Assembly (NCBI RefSeq): GCF_023195535.1 | Contig: NZ_JALPNF010000004.1 | Location: 62,001 to 126,000, forward strand | DNA length: 64,000 nucleotides | Direction: 5' to 3' | From: Sphingomonas faeni | GTDB lineage: Bacteria; Pseudomonadota; Alphaproteobacteria; Sphingomonadales; Sphingomonadaceae | Shown here: positions 19,513-27,711 of the stretch, piece by piece | How positions within the stretch are numbered: the stretch's first letter is position 1 | How the letters are laid out: each line of letters opens with the position of its first letter | Notes under the pieces: generated by a model | What the model saw: only the letters and a program-made list of their open reading frames with translations | The model's database searches: none | What the model was told of the DNA's origin: nothing | Translations under genes and position numbers: made by a program

Positions 19513-20160
19513 ATGTCCGAGCATCCCGCCCACCCGCTGCCCCCGAAAGGCTTTAATTTTCGCCGCAACCGCCTGGCGCTCGCCGCGGCTGGCCTGCTCG
19601 CGGTCGGCGGCGCCGCCGGTGCCGTCACGGTCGCCGCCACCCGCCCGAGCGTTACGATGGCGCCTGCCACGCCGGTCGCGATCCGTTCGCTCCAGGCGGA
19701 CGGCCGGTCGGACGGCATCGTCACGATCCGCGGCACTGTCGCCGAGATCTACGGCAACAAGTTCGTGATGGCCGACCCCACCGGCCGCGCGCTGGTCGAC
19801 CTCGGGCGTGAAGGCGAGGACGGCACTCTGGTCAGCGCCGGCCAGCCGGTGACGATCCAGGGCCGGTTCGAAAATGGCTTCGTCCATGCCGCGTTCCTGG
19901 TCGGCGCGGGCGGCAAGGTGACGGCGCTCGGCCCGATCGGCGGTCCGCCGCATGGTCCGGGTGGTCCGGGTGGTCCGGGGCGTGATGGTCCTGGTGGCCC
20001 CGGCGGTCCGGGTGGCCCGGGCGCGCCTCCGCCCCCAGCCGGCATGGCGCCGCCACCGCCGCCGATGACTGCCGGTGCGGCGCCAGCACCGGTCGGTGCT
20101 CCGGCAGGCGTGGCGGCTCCGACGACGGCACCGGCTCCGCAGGCTACGCCAGCGACGTAA
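19513..20160 (+). CDS. OB-fold (YgiW/BOF-like) protein with Gly-Pro-rich tail
   Basis: 215-residue protein. One N-terminal membrane segment or uncleaved signal (RLALAAAGLLAVGGAAGAV) is followed by a small OB-fold-like domain at about 60-140 (SDGIVTIRGTVAEIYGNKFVMADPTG read in pieces: VTIRGTVAEIYGNKFVM, ALVDLG, VTIQGRFENGFVHAAFLV). The rest is low complexity: GPGGPGG repeats and poly-Pro/Ala. The start MSEHPAHP has GAGGAAAG upstream. In enterobacteria a periplasmic OB-fold protein (YgiW) sits beside qseBC, and the same neighbourhood here suggests it belongs to the two-component regulon. Function is not established. Confidence 0.65.
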   Translation: MSEHPAHPLPPKGFNFRRNRLALAAAGLLAVGGAAGAVTVAATRPSVTMAPATPVAIRSLQADGRSDGIVTIRGTVAEIYGNKFVMADPTGRALVDLGREGEDGTLVSAGQPVTIQGRFENGFVHAAFLVGAGGKVTALGPIGGPPHGPGGPGGPGRDGPGGPGGPGGPGAPPPPAGMAPPPPPMTAGAAPAPVGAPAGVAAPTTAPAPQATPAT

Positions 20161-20255
20161 CTAGGATGGAGCCGGATAAAACCGACTCCATTTCCCGTTC
20201 CAGGCAGCATCGAAACCGCGCGGCAAAGACACCGTCATCCCCGCGCAGGTTTCAC

Positions 20256-20382
20256 GATCCTCCCCCGCAAGGGGGAGGTGGCAGGCTCTTGCCTGACGGA
20301 GGGGGAGGTAAGGTGTAACTGCCGTTCCGTGTCCTCCCCCTCCGTCGCCTTCGGCGCCACCTCCCCCTGACGGGGGAGGATT
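20256..20382. repeat. Palindromic intergenic repeat, family A
   Basis: 127-base element with near-perfect arms starting GATCCTCCCCCGCAAGGGGG, closely matching 5276-5402. It lies between the converging OB-fold gene and the small membrane-protein gene. Confidence 0.88.
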
Positions 20383-20385
20383 CGC

Positions 20386-20610
20386 TCAGCGGGCGATCGA
20401 CGCGACCCTTGGGGCTTCGGTCTGGCGCGATTGCGGGGCGGGTTGGCGGACCCAGTAGCGGCCGGTCACCGCCAGTGGCAGCGCGAGCAGGAGCCCCGCG
20501 CCGACGTCCCAGACGCCGTCGCCGATCAACCCGGCACCCAGCCCCGCGACGGTCGACACGCCCAGCAAAATCGGCATCGCGAAGATCTGGCGGTTGGTCT
20601 TGTGGCTCAT
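20386..20610 (-). CDS. Small two-helix membrane protein
   Basis: 74-residue hypothetical protein with two hydrophobic helices (FAMPILLGVSTVAGLGAGLIG and GAGLLLALPLAVTGRYWV, shown here as the segments at about 10-29 and 36-53) and a polar tail. The start ATG at 20610 overlaps the stop of the upstream PepSY gene as ATGA, so the two are coupled. I do not recognise a named family; the context suggests a partner of the PepSY protein. Confidence 0.6.
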   Translation of the reverse strand: MSHKTNRQIFAMPILLGVSTVAGLGAGLIGDGVWDVGAGLLLALPLAVTGRYWVRQPAPQSRQTEAPRVASIAR

Positions 20611-21740
20611 GCGATTTCTCCCGCCATCACGACTTCGCGGACGCGCTGGTCGCTCGGACCGCCGCGACGACGCAGCCAAAGATACAGCCCGCTGCCGAGC
20701 ACGATGATCGTCAATATGTCGAAGATCGCCCAGACGATCTTCATCGCCAGCCCGCCGTAATTCCCGAAATGCAGCGGCTGCGCGAGCAGCATCGCCTGCA
20801 TGTACCAGGGCATCGGCACGACCGCGTCGAGCCGTCCGGTCGCGGCATCGACGAAGCCCGGCAGCAACAGCTTCGACGTCAGTGGCGTCGCGCCCTTCAG
20901 GAACACGGCGTAGTGATGCGTGCTGCTGAAGACGACGCCCGGGAAGGCGATGAACTGCGGTTCCATCTCGGGCGCCTCGCGCCGCACCGCGTCGAGCGCC
21001 GCCTGCACCGACGCGCGCTGGGACCCGAGCGGCGTACGCGTCTCGCTGGCGATGATCTCGGCAAGGCCATTCGCCTTCCAGATCGCGGTGATCGGCACGA
21101 CGAAGGTGTTGATCGTCCCCGTCACGCCGACGACGCTCGCCCACACCAGCGTGACGATGCCGAGCAGATTGTGGCGATCGAGCCACCCGAGCCGCTTGCT
21201 GCGTCCGCGCCGCAACGTGCCGAAGTCGAGCTTGGCCATAAACGGCGCGTAGAGCACGACGCCCGAGACGATCGCCGCGAAGAACAGCAGGCCCATCACG
21301 CCGAGGAAGATCTCCGCCCAGAAGCCGAGCAGCATGTCGGTGTGCAGTTCGAGGATGAACGCCATCACGCCTGGTACATAGGGCGGCATCTTTGCACCGG
21401 TACGCGCATCGAAGGCGTGGAAATGCATCGCCGCGGGCACTGCGTCGGGGGTCGGCCCGGTCGTGACGTAGACGATCGGCCGCTCTTCGTCGAAGCTGAT
21501 GTAGAGCGGAATCTCGCCGGGAGCCGCCTTCGCCGCCCGCGCGAGAATGGTGTCGAGCGAGAGCGACGGCGTGCCGACGGGCAAGGTGGCCATCGGCGCG
21601 GGAGGGTCGATCCACCCGTCGATCTCCTCCTCGAAGATCAACGGCAGGCCGGTCACGCACAGCATCAGCAGGAACGCGGTGCAGATCAGGCTCGTCCATT
21701 TGTGGACGAGATACCAAGCCTTGATCGTGCCACGGGTCAT
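20607..21740 (-). CDS. PepSY-associated transmembrane protein
   Basis: Inner-membrane protein of 377 residues with four predicted helices: WTSLICTAFLLMLCVTGLPL near the N-terminus, two in the middle (about 135-155 and 180-205) and IFDILTIIVLGSGLYLWLRR near the C-terminus. The arginine- and histidine-containing ends (LVHKW, ELHTD, HNLLG, LHFG) are typical of PepSY_TM proteins, often found with siderophore or iron-uptake genes and proposed to reduce or process iron ligands. The start at 21740 (MTRGTIKAWYLVHKW) matches the family; the frame extends to 21914 through repeat DNA, which is not believed coding. No receptor gene is adjacent. Confidence 0.8.
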   Translation of the reverse strand: MTRGTIKAWYLVHKWTSLICTAFLLMLCVTGLPLIFEEEIDGWIDPPAPMATLPVGTPSLSLDTILARAAKAAPGEIPLYISFDEERPIVYVTTGPTPDAVPAAMHFHAFDARTGAKMPPYVPGVMAFILELHTDMLLGFWAEIFLGVMGLLFFAAIVSGVVLYAPFMAKLDFGTLRRGRSKRLGWLDRHNLLGIVTLVWASVVGVTGTINTFVVPITAIWKANGLAEIIASETRTPLGSQRASVQAALDAVRREAPEMEPQFIAFPGVVFSSTHHYAVFLKGATPLTSKLLLPGFVDAATGRLDAVVPMPWYMQAMLLAQPLHFGNYGGLAMKIVWAIFDILTIIVLGSGLYLWLRRRGGPSDQRVREVVMAGEIA

Positions 21741-21852
21741 GCGCGGAACACGGGTATGTCGAGGGAAAGGCGCTGGCGGATGGTCACCGGCACACAGGTA
21801 CAGATTTGATAACGATGTGCAATAGCGATGTGCAGCTAGCGGCTCTTGAACC

Positions 21853-21979
21853 GATCCTCCCCCGCCAGGGGGAGGTGGCTGGCACTTGCCAGACGGAGGG
21901 GGAGGTAAGGGCAACCGATGTTGCGTGTTCCTCCCCCTCCGTCACCTGCGGTGCCACCTCCCCCTTGCGGGGGAGGATT
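21853..21979. repeat. Palindromic intergenic repeat, family A
   Basis: Element with arms GATCCTCCCCCGCCAGGGGG and its complement, as at 5276-5402. It lies between the SDR gene and the PepSY gene, both on the minus strand, so it ends the SDR transcript or precedes the PepSY promoter. Confidence 0.88.
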
Positions 21980-21984
21980 TGCGG

Positions 21985-22878
21985 TCAGGCTACTCCCGCA
22001 CCGCCCGTCACGCCGTAGACCTCACCCGTGATATAGCTCCCCTCCTGCGAGGCGAGCAGGACATACACCGGCGCGATCTCGACCGGCTGGCCCGGACGCC
22101 CGAAATGGCTCTTCGACCCGAACGTCTCGACCATCTCCTGCGGCTGGCCACCGCTCGGCTGCAACACCGTCCAGAACGGGCCCGGCGCGACGACGTTGGC
22201 GCGGATACCCTTCTCGATCAGCTGCTTGGCGAGCCCCTTGGTATACGCGACGATCGCCGCCTTGGTGGTCGCATAGTCGAGCAGATTGTCCGACGGATCA
22301 TAGCCCTGCACCGACGCGGTCGTGATCACCGCCGCGCCGACGGGCAGATGCGGCACCGCGGCCTGCACGAACCAGTGCAGCGCATAGACGTTGCTCTTCA
22401 TCGTCTGGTCGAAATCGTCGGTCGAGATATCGGCGACGGTCGGCCGCGTCTGCTGGCGTCCGGCGTTGACCACCAGCACATCAAGACCACCGAACGCATC
22501 GACCGTCTGCTGGACCGCGGCACGGCAGAACGACTCGTCCTTCACGTCGCCGGGCAGTGCGAGCGCCTTGCGTCCCTCGGCCTCGATCAGCGCGACGACT
22601 TCCTTCGCATCGGCTTCCTCGGCGGGAAGATAGACGATCGCGACGTCGGCACCTTCGCGGGCATAGGCGATCGCAGCAGCGCGACCGATGCCGCTGTCGC
22701 CGCCGGTGATGAGTGCCTTCCGCCCGCCCAGCTTGCCCGAGCCGGTGTAGCTGGTCTCGCCGTGATCGGGCTTCGGGTCCATCTTCGACGCGATACCCGG
22801 GGCTTCCTGCGGCTGTTGCGGGAAGGGGGGCTGCGGATATTGCGTGCGCGGATCCTGCATCGTGAGCCGGTCGGCCAT
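21985..22878 (-). CDS. SDR-family oxidoreductase (YghA/general-stress type)
   Basis: Classical short-chain dehydrogenase of 297 residues with the N-terminal extension seen in YghA-like stress proteins (MQDPRTQYPQPPFPQQPQEAPG in the first 30 residues). The nucleotide motif is TGGDSGIGRAAA, the catalytic Ser lies in ITTASVQGYDPS, and YATTKAAIVAYTKGLAKQL supplies Tyr and Lys. NAGRQQ is the conserved Asn motif. It is likely an NADP-linked aldehyde or ketone reductase, with unknown substrate. The start at 22878 has AGGAG six bases upstream. It stands beside an MFS carrier gene on the same strand, 59 bases away. Confidence 0.88.
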   Translation of the reverse strand: MADRLTMQDPRTQYPQPPFPQQPQEAPGIASKMDPKPDHGETSYTGSGKLGGRKALITGGDSGIGRAAAIAYAREGADVAIVYLPAEEADAKEVVALIEAEGRKALALPGDVKDESFCRAAVQQTVDAFGGLDVLVVNAGRQQTRPTVADISTDDFDQTMKSNVYALHWFVQAAVPHLPVGAAVITTASVQGYDPSDNLLDYATTKAAIVAYTKGLAKQLIEKGIRANVVAPGPFWTVLQPSGGQPQEMVETFGSKSHFGRPGQPVEIAPVYVLLASQEGSYITGEVYGVTGGAGVA

Positions 22879-22937
22879 GGGGTGCTCCTGTCTGGGGTAA
22901 GCAGAAGCAACCGATGGCCGACCGATCGGGTTGCGCT

Positions 22938-24575
22938 TTACTTGAGCAGGATCAACGCCTTCGACAGCGTCATGTAGATCCCCCAGAGGATCGGCAGCCC
23001 GACCGCCAGCCACGCGAAGACGATCACCGGCGAGGTGCCGCCTTCCGCCGCGACCGTCCCGCCGCCCGCCATCGTCTCGACCGCGATCGGCCTGTCGTCC
23101 GCGGGCATGTGGAACTTCGCCGCGACCGGCCGGACGAACAGGTTCGCGACGAACCCGGCGACCAGCATCGCCGCCAGCACCCAGAAGATCGGCGGATAGA
23201 TATCGCTGCGGGGTACGCCCGCCGCGATCGCGCGGTCACGCATGTTGGCGACGAGCAATGGCCCGACCACGCCCGCGGTCGACCATGCGGTCAGCAATCG
23301 CCCGTGGATCGCACCGACATATTTCGTCCCGAACAGGTCGGCGAGATACGCCGGCGCGGTCGCGAACCCACCGCCGTACATTGAGGCGAGGATGCAGAAG
23401 ACCAGGATGAACAGGCCGAGCATCGTGCCCGCCAGTGCCGGTGCCGCCAGACCATAAAGCAGCGCGCCGGCGACGAGGATGGTCGCGAACATCGGCTTGC
23501 GCCCGATCCGGTCGGACAGCCACGCCCAGAAGAACCGTCCGCCGATGTTGAACAGGCTGATCGCGCCGACGAACCCTGCGCCGACCGCCGCCGCCGCCTT
23601 TTTCTGGTCGTCGTCGAACGCGGTGAACAGCACGCCCGGCGCATCGATCAGCCGTCCGCCGAACAGCTCCTGCAACATCGGCGAGGCGATGCCGATGATC
23701 CCGATCGAGGCGGAGACATTGAAGAACAGCACCAGCCACACGAGCCAGAATTGCGGCGTGCGATGCGCGTTCGACAGCGCGACGTTGAAGCGGCTGATCG
23801 AGGCCTTGGCCGAAGTCGGCGCGGTCCAGCCCGCCGGCGCCCAACCCTCGGCGGGAACGCGGTAGCCGATCGCGCCGGCCATCATGAACACGAAATAGAC
23901 GCTCGCGAGGACCAGGAACGTCTGCCAGACGCCGACGCCTGTGGGGCTGGCGAAATGCTTCATCAACAGGTCGGCGAGCGGTCCGCCGATCATCGCGCCG
24001 CCACCAAAGCCCATGATCGCCATGCCGGTCGCCATCCCGCGTCGATCGGGAAACCATTTGATCAGCGTCGACACCGGCGAGATATAGCCAAGTCCCAGCC
24101 CGATCCCGCCGATCACGCCAGACCCGATCCAGATCAGCCAGAGCTGATGCATCGACACGCCGATCGCGGCGGTGCCCATGCCGCCACACCAGCAGAACGC
24201 GGCGACGACGCCGGCTTTGCGCGGTCCGGCGCGCTCGAGCCAACCGCCCCAGATCGCGGCCGACGCGCCGAGCACGACGAAGAACAACGTATACGTCCAG
24301 ACGAGATCGCTGACGCGCCAGTCGCAGGCCGTCGTGGTCAGCGCGCCGATCAGCGAGAGGTTGGGGCAGACGACCGGGTCCGAAATCCCGATCGCACGCG
24401 ACAGCGGCAGCCAGAACACGCTGAACCCGTACGCCATGCCGATGCACAGGTGGATCGCGAGCGCGCAGGGCGGCACGAGCCAGCGGTTGAAGCCGGGCGC
24501 TGCAACCGTACGCGCCCGGCTCAGAAAGCCATCCGCGCCCGAATCTCGTTCGCCGTATTCCCGCGTGTCAGCCAT
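22938..24575 (-). CDS. OFA-type MFS transporter (oxalate/formate antiporter family)
   Basis: Inner-membrane major-facilitator carrier of 545 residues. Twelve helices are predicted, starting with WLVPPCALAIHLCIGMAYGFSVFWLP (about 31-56). An MFS loop motif follows at WFPDRRGMATGMAIMGFGGG, and a second one at LSDRIGRKPMFA. A long cytoplasmic loop precedes a last C-terminal helix pair (IVFAWLAVGLPILWGIYMTL). OFA members exchange small organic acids such as oxalate and formate; the actual substrate is unknown. No oxalate-catabolic gene is adjacent. Confidence 0.85.
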   Translation of the reverse strand: MADTREYGERDSGADGFLSRARTVAAPGFNRWLVPPCALAIHLCIGMAYGFSVFWLPLSRAIGISDPVVCPNLSLIGALTTTACDWRVSDLVWTYTLFFVVLGASAAIWGGWLERAGPRKAGVVAAFCWCGGMGTAAIGVSMHQLWLIWIGSGVIGGIGLGLGYISPVSTLIKWFPDRRGMATGMAIMGFGGGAMIGGPLADLLMKHFASPTGVGVWQTFLVLASVYFVFMMAGAIGYRVPAEGWAPAGWTAPTSAKASISRFNVALSNAHRTPQFWLVWLVLFFNVSASIGIIGIASPMLQELFGGRLIDAPGVLFTAFDDDQKKAAAAVGAGFVGAISLFNIGGRFFWAWLSDRIGRKPMFATILVAGALLYGLAAPALAGTMLGLFILVFCILASMYGGGFATAPAYLADLFGTKYVGAIHGRLLTAWSTAGVVGPLLVANMRDRAIAAGVPRSDIYPPIFWVLAAMLVAGFVANLFVRPVAAKFHMPADDRPIAVETMAGGGTVAAEGGTSPVIVFAWLAVGLPILWGIYMTLSKALILLK

Positions 24576-24617
24576 GAATCCCCCGTTTATTCGCTTATAT
24601 TCGGGGACGATGGCCGA

Positions 24618-25292
24618 TCAGGCGGTGAATGTCACCTCGAGCGGTTCGAACCCGTCGATGGTCGCGCGCACGGCTTGTCCTCGACGGATCGGCCCGACCC
24701 CGGCGGGGGTGCCGGTGAAGATTAGGTCGCCGGGCGCCAGCTCGACGAAGGTCGACAGCGTCGCGATGATTTCGGGGACGCTCCAGATCATCATCGACAG
24801 GTCGCCCGACTGGCGAGTCTCGCCGTCGATGGTGAGCGCGATGCTGCCCGAGGCGGCGGGCACGCCCGGCGTGAGCGCCGCGACCGGGGCGGAGCGATCG
24901 AAGCCCTTTGCCATATCCCACGGCCGCCCGATCTTCTTCGCCGCCGCCTGCAGATCGCGCCGCGTCAGGTCGATGCCGACGCCGGCGCCGAAAATCATCG
25001 CCGCCGCATCCGCGACCGCGACGTCCTTGCCGCCTGCGCCAAGCGCGACGACCAGTTCGACCTCATGATGCAGGTCTTCGGTTTGCGGCGGGAAGGTCAG
25101 CGCGCTGCCGTTCTCCACCACCGCGTCGGCGGGCTTGGTGAAGAAGAACGGCTCCTGCCGGTCGGGGTCGGAGCCCATCTCGCGTGCATGATCGGCGTAG
25201 TTCTGGCCGACGCAGAAGATCCGGCGAACCGGGAAGCGATCGGTCGAGCCGGCGATGGCGACGGTCGGGGCGGTGATCGTGGGAATGTGCAT
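24618..25292 (-). CDS. Fumarylacetoacetate-hydrolase family protein (fumarylpyruvate-hydrolase-like)
   Basis: Cytosolic hydrolase of 224 residues, the short form of the FAH fold. Motifs are RRIFCVGQNYADHAREMGSD, FFFTKPADAVV, the metal-binding Glu residues in HHEVELVVALG, GVGIDLTRRDLQ with the metal-binding Asp, and IFTGTPAGVGP. This pattern fits fumaryl- or maleylpyruvate hydrolases in aromatic (gentisate-type) catabolism, but no other gene of such a pathway is next to it. The start at 25292 is chosen because AAAGGAG lies five bases upstream. The open frame continues far beyond as an antisense shadow of the catalase-family gene. Confidence 0.88.
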   Translation of the reverse strand: MHIPTITAPTVAIAGSTDRFPVRRIFCVGQNYADHAREMGSDPDRQEPFFFTKPADAVVENGSALTFPPQTEDLHHEVELVVALGAGGKDVAVADAAAMIFGAGVGIDLTRRDLQAAAKKIGRPWDMAKGFDRSAPVAALTPGVPAASGSIALTIDGETRQSGDLSMMIWSVPEIIATLSTFVELAPGDLIFTGTPAGVGPIRRGQAVRATIDGFEPLEVTFTA

Positions 25293-25418
25293 GATGGCTC
25301 CTTTTGCCGGCCTACATCGACTGCGCGCGCATCCTTTGCAACGGCCGGTCGCGGCAACGAAACCGGAACGTCTGCCGACCGAGCGGGTTACCGCTAGGCA
25401 CCAACCGGAGATACCCCA

Positions 25419-26513
25419 ATGCCCAGCACCACCCCCGTGCGGTTCGATCCGTCCGTCGAAACGATCGCGCCCGACGAGCAGGACACGCTGCAGAGCATGA
25501 AGGACTCGTTCCAGGAGATCCTGGAGACCACTTCGCAAGATTACGGCCATGCGGTCCGGTCGGTCCATGCCAAGGCGCACGGCATCGCGCGCGGCACTTT
25601 TACCGTCGCCGATGGCCTTCCGCCCGAACTCGCACAGGGTATCTTCGCGACGCGGGGCCTGCATGAGGCGATCATCCGCATCTCGACCAATGCCGGCGAT
25701 ATCCTCGACGACAGTATCAGCCTCCCGCGCGGTCTCGCGCTGAAAATCCTCGACGTCGACGGTGCACGCCTGCCGGGATCGGAAGGCGACACGACGCAGG
25801 ACTTCATCATGGTCAACGGCCCGGCCTTTTCCGCGGCGGACCCCAAGTCCTTCGCCAAGAACCTGAAGCTGCTGGCAAAGACGACCGATCGGTTCGAAGG
25901 CGTGAAGAAGGCGATGTCGGCCACCTTCCGCGTCGTCGAGTCCGCGCTCGAAGCGGTCGGCGGCAAGTCGGCGACGCTGACCACGCTCGGCGGCGCCAAG
26001 CCCGTCCACCCGCTCGGCGAGACCTATTATTCGCAGACGCCGTTCCGCTTCGGCGACTATATCGCGAAGGTCGCGCTGTTCCCCGTGTCGCCTGAGCTGA
26101 CCCGCCTGACCGGCGATCTGGTCGACATCACCGCGCGCCCGAATGCACTGCGCGAGGTCGTCCGCGAGGAGCTGGTCGAGCATGGCGGCAAATGGGAGTT
26201 CCGCGTGCAGCTCAACACGGATCTCGAGAAGATGCCGATCGAGGACGCGTCGGTGGTCTGGGACGAGGCGGAGAGCCCGTTCGTGACGGTTGCCACGCTT
26301 GACGTGCCGGCACAGCTTTCGTGGGAACAGGGCGTCACCGATCATACCGACGACGCGCTGTCGTACAGCATCTGGCATGGGATCACCGCGCATCAGCCGC
26401 TCGGCGGCGTGAACCGCGTGCGCAAGGACACGTACAAGCAGTCGGCGGACTTCCGCGGCAAGTTCAACGGCTGCCCGATGCACCAGCCGGCAAAGCTGTC
26501 CGAGCTCGCCTGA
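25419..26513 (+). CDS. Catalase-family (heme peroxidase-like) protein
   Basis: 364-residue protein of the short catalase-related group. The N-terminal RSVHAKAHGIARGTFTV carries the distal His region of the catalase fold. DDSISLPRGLALKILDVDG and DFIMVNGPAF match the core, and the C-terminus HGITAHQPLGGVNRVRKDTYKQSADF is typical. The classical proximal motif RxFxYxDTH is not seen; the tyrosine in RFGDYIAKV or another residue may serve. No signal peptide. Likely a peroxidase rather than a true catalase. The metallophosphoesterase gene starts one base after its stop. Confidence 0.8.
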   Translation: MPSTTPVRFDPSVETIAPDEQDTLQSMKDSFQEILETTSQDYGHAVRSVHAKAHGIARGTFTVADGLPPELAQGIFATRGLHEAIIRISTNAGDILDDSISLPRGLALKILDVDGARLPGSEGDTTQDFIMVNGPAFSAADPKSFAKNLKLLAKTTDRFEGVKKAMSATFRVVESALEAVGGKSATLTTLGGAKPVHPLGETYYSQTPFRFGDYIAKVALFPVSPELTRLTGDLVDITARPNALREVVREELVEHGGKWEFRVQLNTDLEKMPIEDASVVWDEAESPFVTVATLDVPAQLSWEQGVTDHTDDALSYSIWHGITAHQPLGGVNRVRKDTYKQSADFRGKFNGCPMHQPAKLSELA

Positions 26514-26514
26514 C

Positions 26515-27261
26515 ATGACGCTGGGGGGGCATAATCTGAAGCTGTTCCACGTCAGCGACGTGCATTTCGGTGCGGAGGATCCGGCGGCGATCGCCTGGTT
26601 CTCCGAACGCGTGGCGGAGGAGAAGCCGGACGCGGTCATCATGACCGGCGACCTGACCATGCGTGCGACCAAGGACGAGTTCCAGCAGGGGGGCGACTGG
26701 CTCCAGTCGCTCGGCGTGCCGGTGACTCTGGAGGTCGGCAACCACGACATCCCCTATTATTGGGACCCGTTCCGGCGGTTGTTCGCGCCCTATCAGCGCT
26801 ATGCCGCGGTGGAGCAGATGATCGAGCGGCCGCTGGAGCTGCCCGGCGTCACGGTGGTGCCGCTGAAGACGACCGCGCGGGCGCAGTGGCGGTGGAACTG
26901 GTCGAAGGGGCGCGTCAGCGCCGGATCGCTGAAGCGCGCGCTGGCGATGATCGCAGACGTGCCGAAGGGCAATCTGATCTTCATCGGCGCGCATCATCCG
27001 CTGATCGAAGGCGGCACGACCGGGACCGCGAAGACGCGTCACGGCGACGCGGCGCTGTCCGCGCTGGCGGACGCGGGCGCGCATGCGGTATTGTCGGGGC
27101 ACGTCCACGATCCGTTCGACATTCCGATCGAACGCGAAGGGCGAACGATCCGGATGATCGGCGCGGGCACCCTGTCGAAGCGGACGCGTGGCAGTCCGCC
27201 GGCGTTCAACGAGATCCGCGTCGAAGGCGGGCGTTTCGTGACGGTGCCGCGGACGCTGTAG
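26515..27261 (+). CDS. Metallophosphoesterase (CpdA-like)
   Basis: Calcineurin-like phosphoesterase of 248 residues with all five blocks: SDVHFG (Asp, His), GDLTMRA (Asp), GNHDIP (Asn-His), GAHHPL (His) and SGHVHD (His-x-His). These bind a dinuclear metal centre. Close families include cyclic-nucleotide phosphodiesterase CpdA, but the substrate is not proven. Cytosolic. It starts one base after the catalase-family gene, so it is co-transcribed, and it ends one base before the converging PilZ gene. Confidence 0.88.
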   Translation: MTLGGHNLKLFHVSDVHFGAEDPAAIAWFSERVAEEKPDAVIMTGDLTMRATKDEFQQGGDWLQSLGVPVTLEVGNHDIPYYWDPFRRLFAPYQRYAAVEQMIERPLELPGVTVVPLKTTARAQWRWNWSKGRVSAGSLKRALAMIADVPKGNLIFIGAHHPLIEGGTTGTAKTRHGDAALSALADAGAHAVLSGHVHDPFDIPIEREGRTIRMIGAGTLSKRTRGSPPAFNEIRVEGGRFVTVPRTL

Positions 27262-27262
27262 G

Positions 27263-27670
27263 TCAGCTGTTATAGGGGTTGTTGAGTTCGGCGAGCCAGC
27301 CGGCGGCGGGCGGGCGCAAGGTGCTGCCGGAGGCCCGCCGGCGGCGCGCTTCGGAGACGTCGATCGGCGTCTGGAAGGCCAGCCCCGCCAGCCCGCTCCT
27401 GACCCACACCACATTGGCGGCGGTTGGCGCGATCGACCCGATCGCGACGACGACGACGGTGCCCGTCACGAGGTCACCGGCCTGCGCGATGCAGAGGCCG
27501 GTTTCCGAGATGTTGGTGACGCGGTGCTGGCTGGCCCCGTCGCGGTCGACGCGAAACATATCCGCGCTCAGCATCACGCTCGTCCGCGTCGCACGGGCAA
27601 GCGAGGGCGGTTTGTCGCTCGGATCGGTCGTCATGCGATGAAAATGCCCAGGGTCGGTGCGGATATCCAT
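27263..27670 (-). CDS. PilZ-domain protein
   Basis: 135-residue protein dominated by one PilZ domain at about 30-115: RATRTSVMLSADMF, VTNISETGLCIAQAG and VVWVRSGLAGLAFQ. PilZ domains bind c-di-GMP through an RxxxR and a (D/N)xSxxG motif. NISETG is present, and the arginine block is less canonical. It may therefore respond to cyclases such as the one at 12537. Start candidates are 27670 and 27634; neither has a strong ribosome site. It lies 41 bases downstream of the TonB-like gene on the same strand. Confidence 0.75.
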   Translation of the reverse strand: MDIRTDPGHFHRMTTDPSDKPPSLARATRTSVMLSADMFRVDRDGASQHRVTNISETGLCIAQAGDLVTGTVVVVAIGSIAPTAANVVWVRSGLAGLAFQTPIDVSEARRRRASGSTLRPPAAGWLAELNNPYNS

Positions 27671-27711
27671 AGTTGCGGGGATATTTCTGCGGGATGGTCC
27701 GTGTCGCGCAC

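Noticed and set aside
21741-21852. Possible Fur box upstream of the PepSY gene
   Set aside because: The AT-rich stretch (TTGATAACGATGTGCAATAG) only loosely resembles a Fur site, and the repeated GATGTGCA units do not form the expected palindrome.
24618-26750. Single 710-residue minus-strand protein
   Set aside because: Only its last 224 residues match a family (FAH) and have a ribosome site. The upstream part is antisense to the catalase-family gene.
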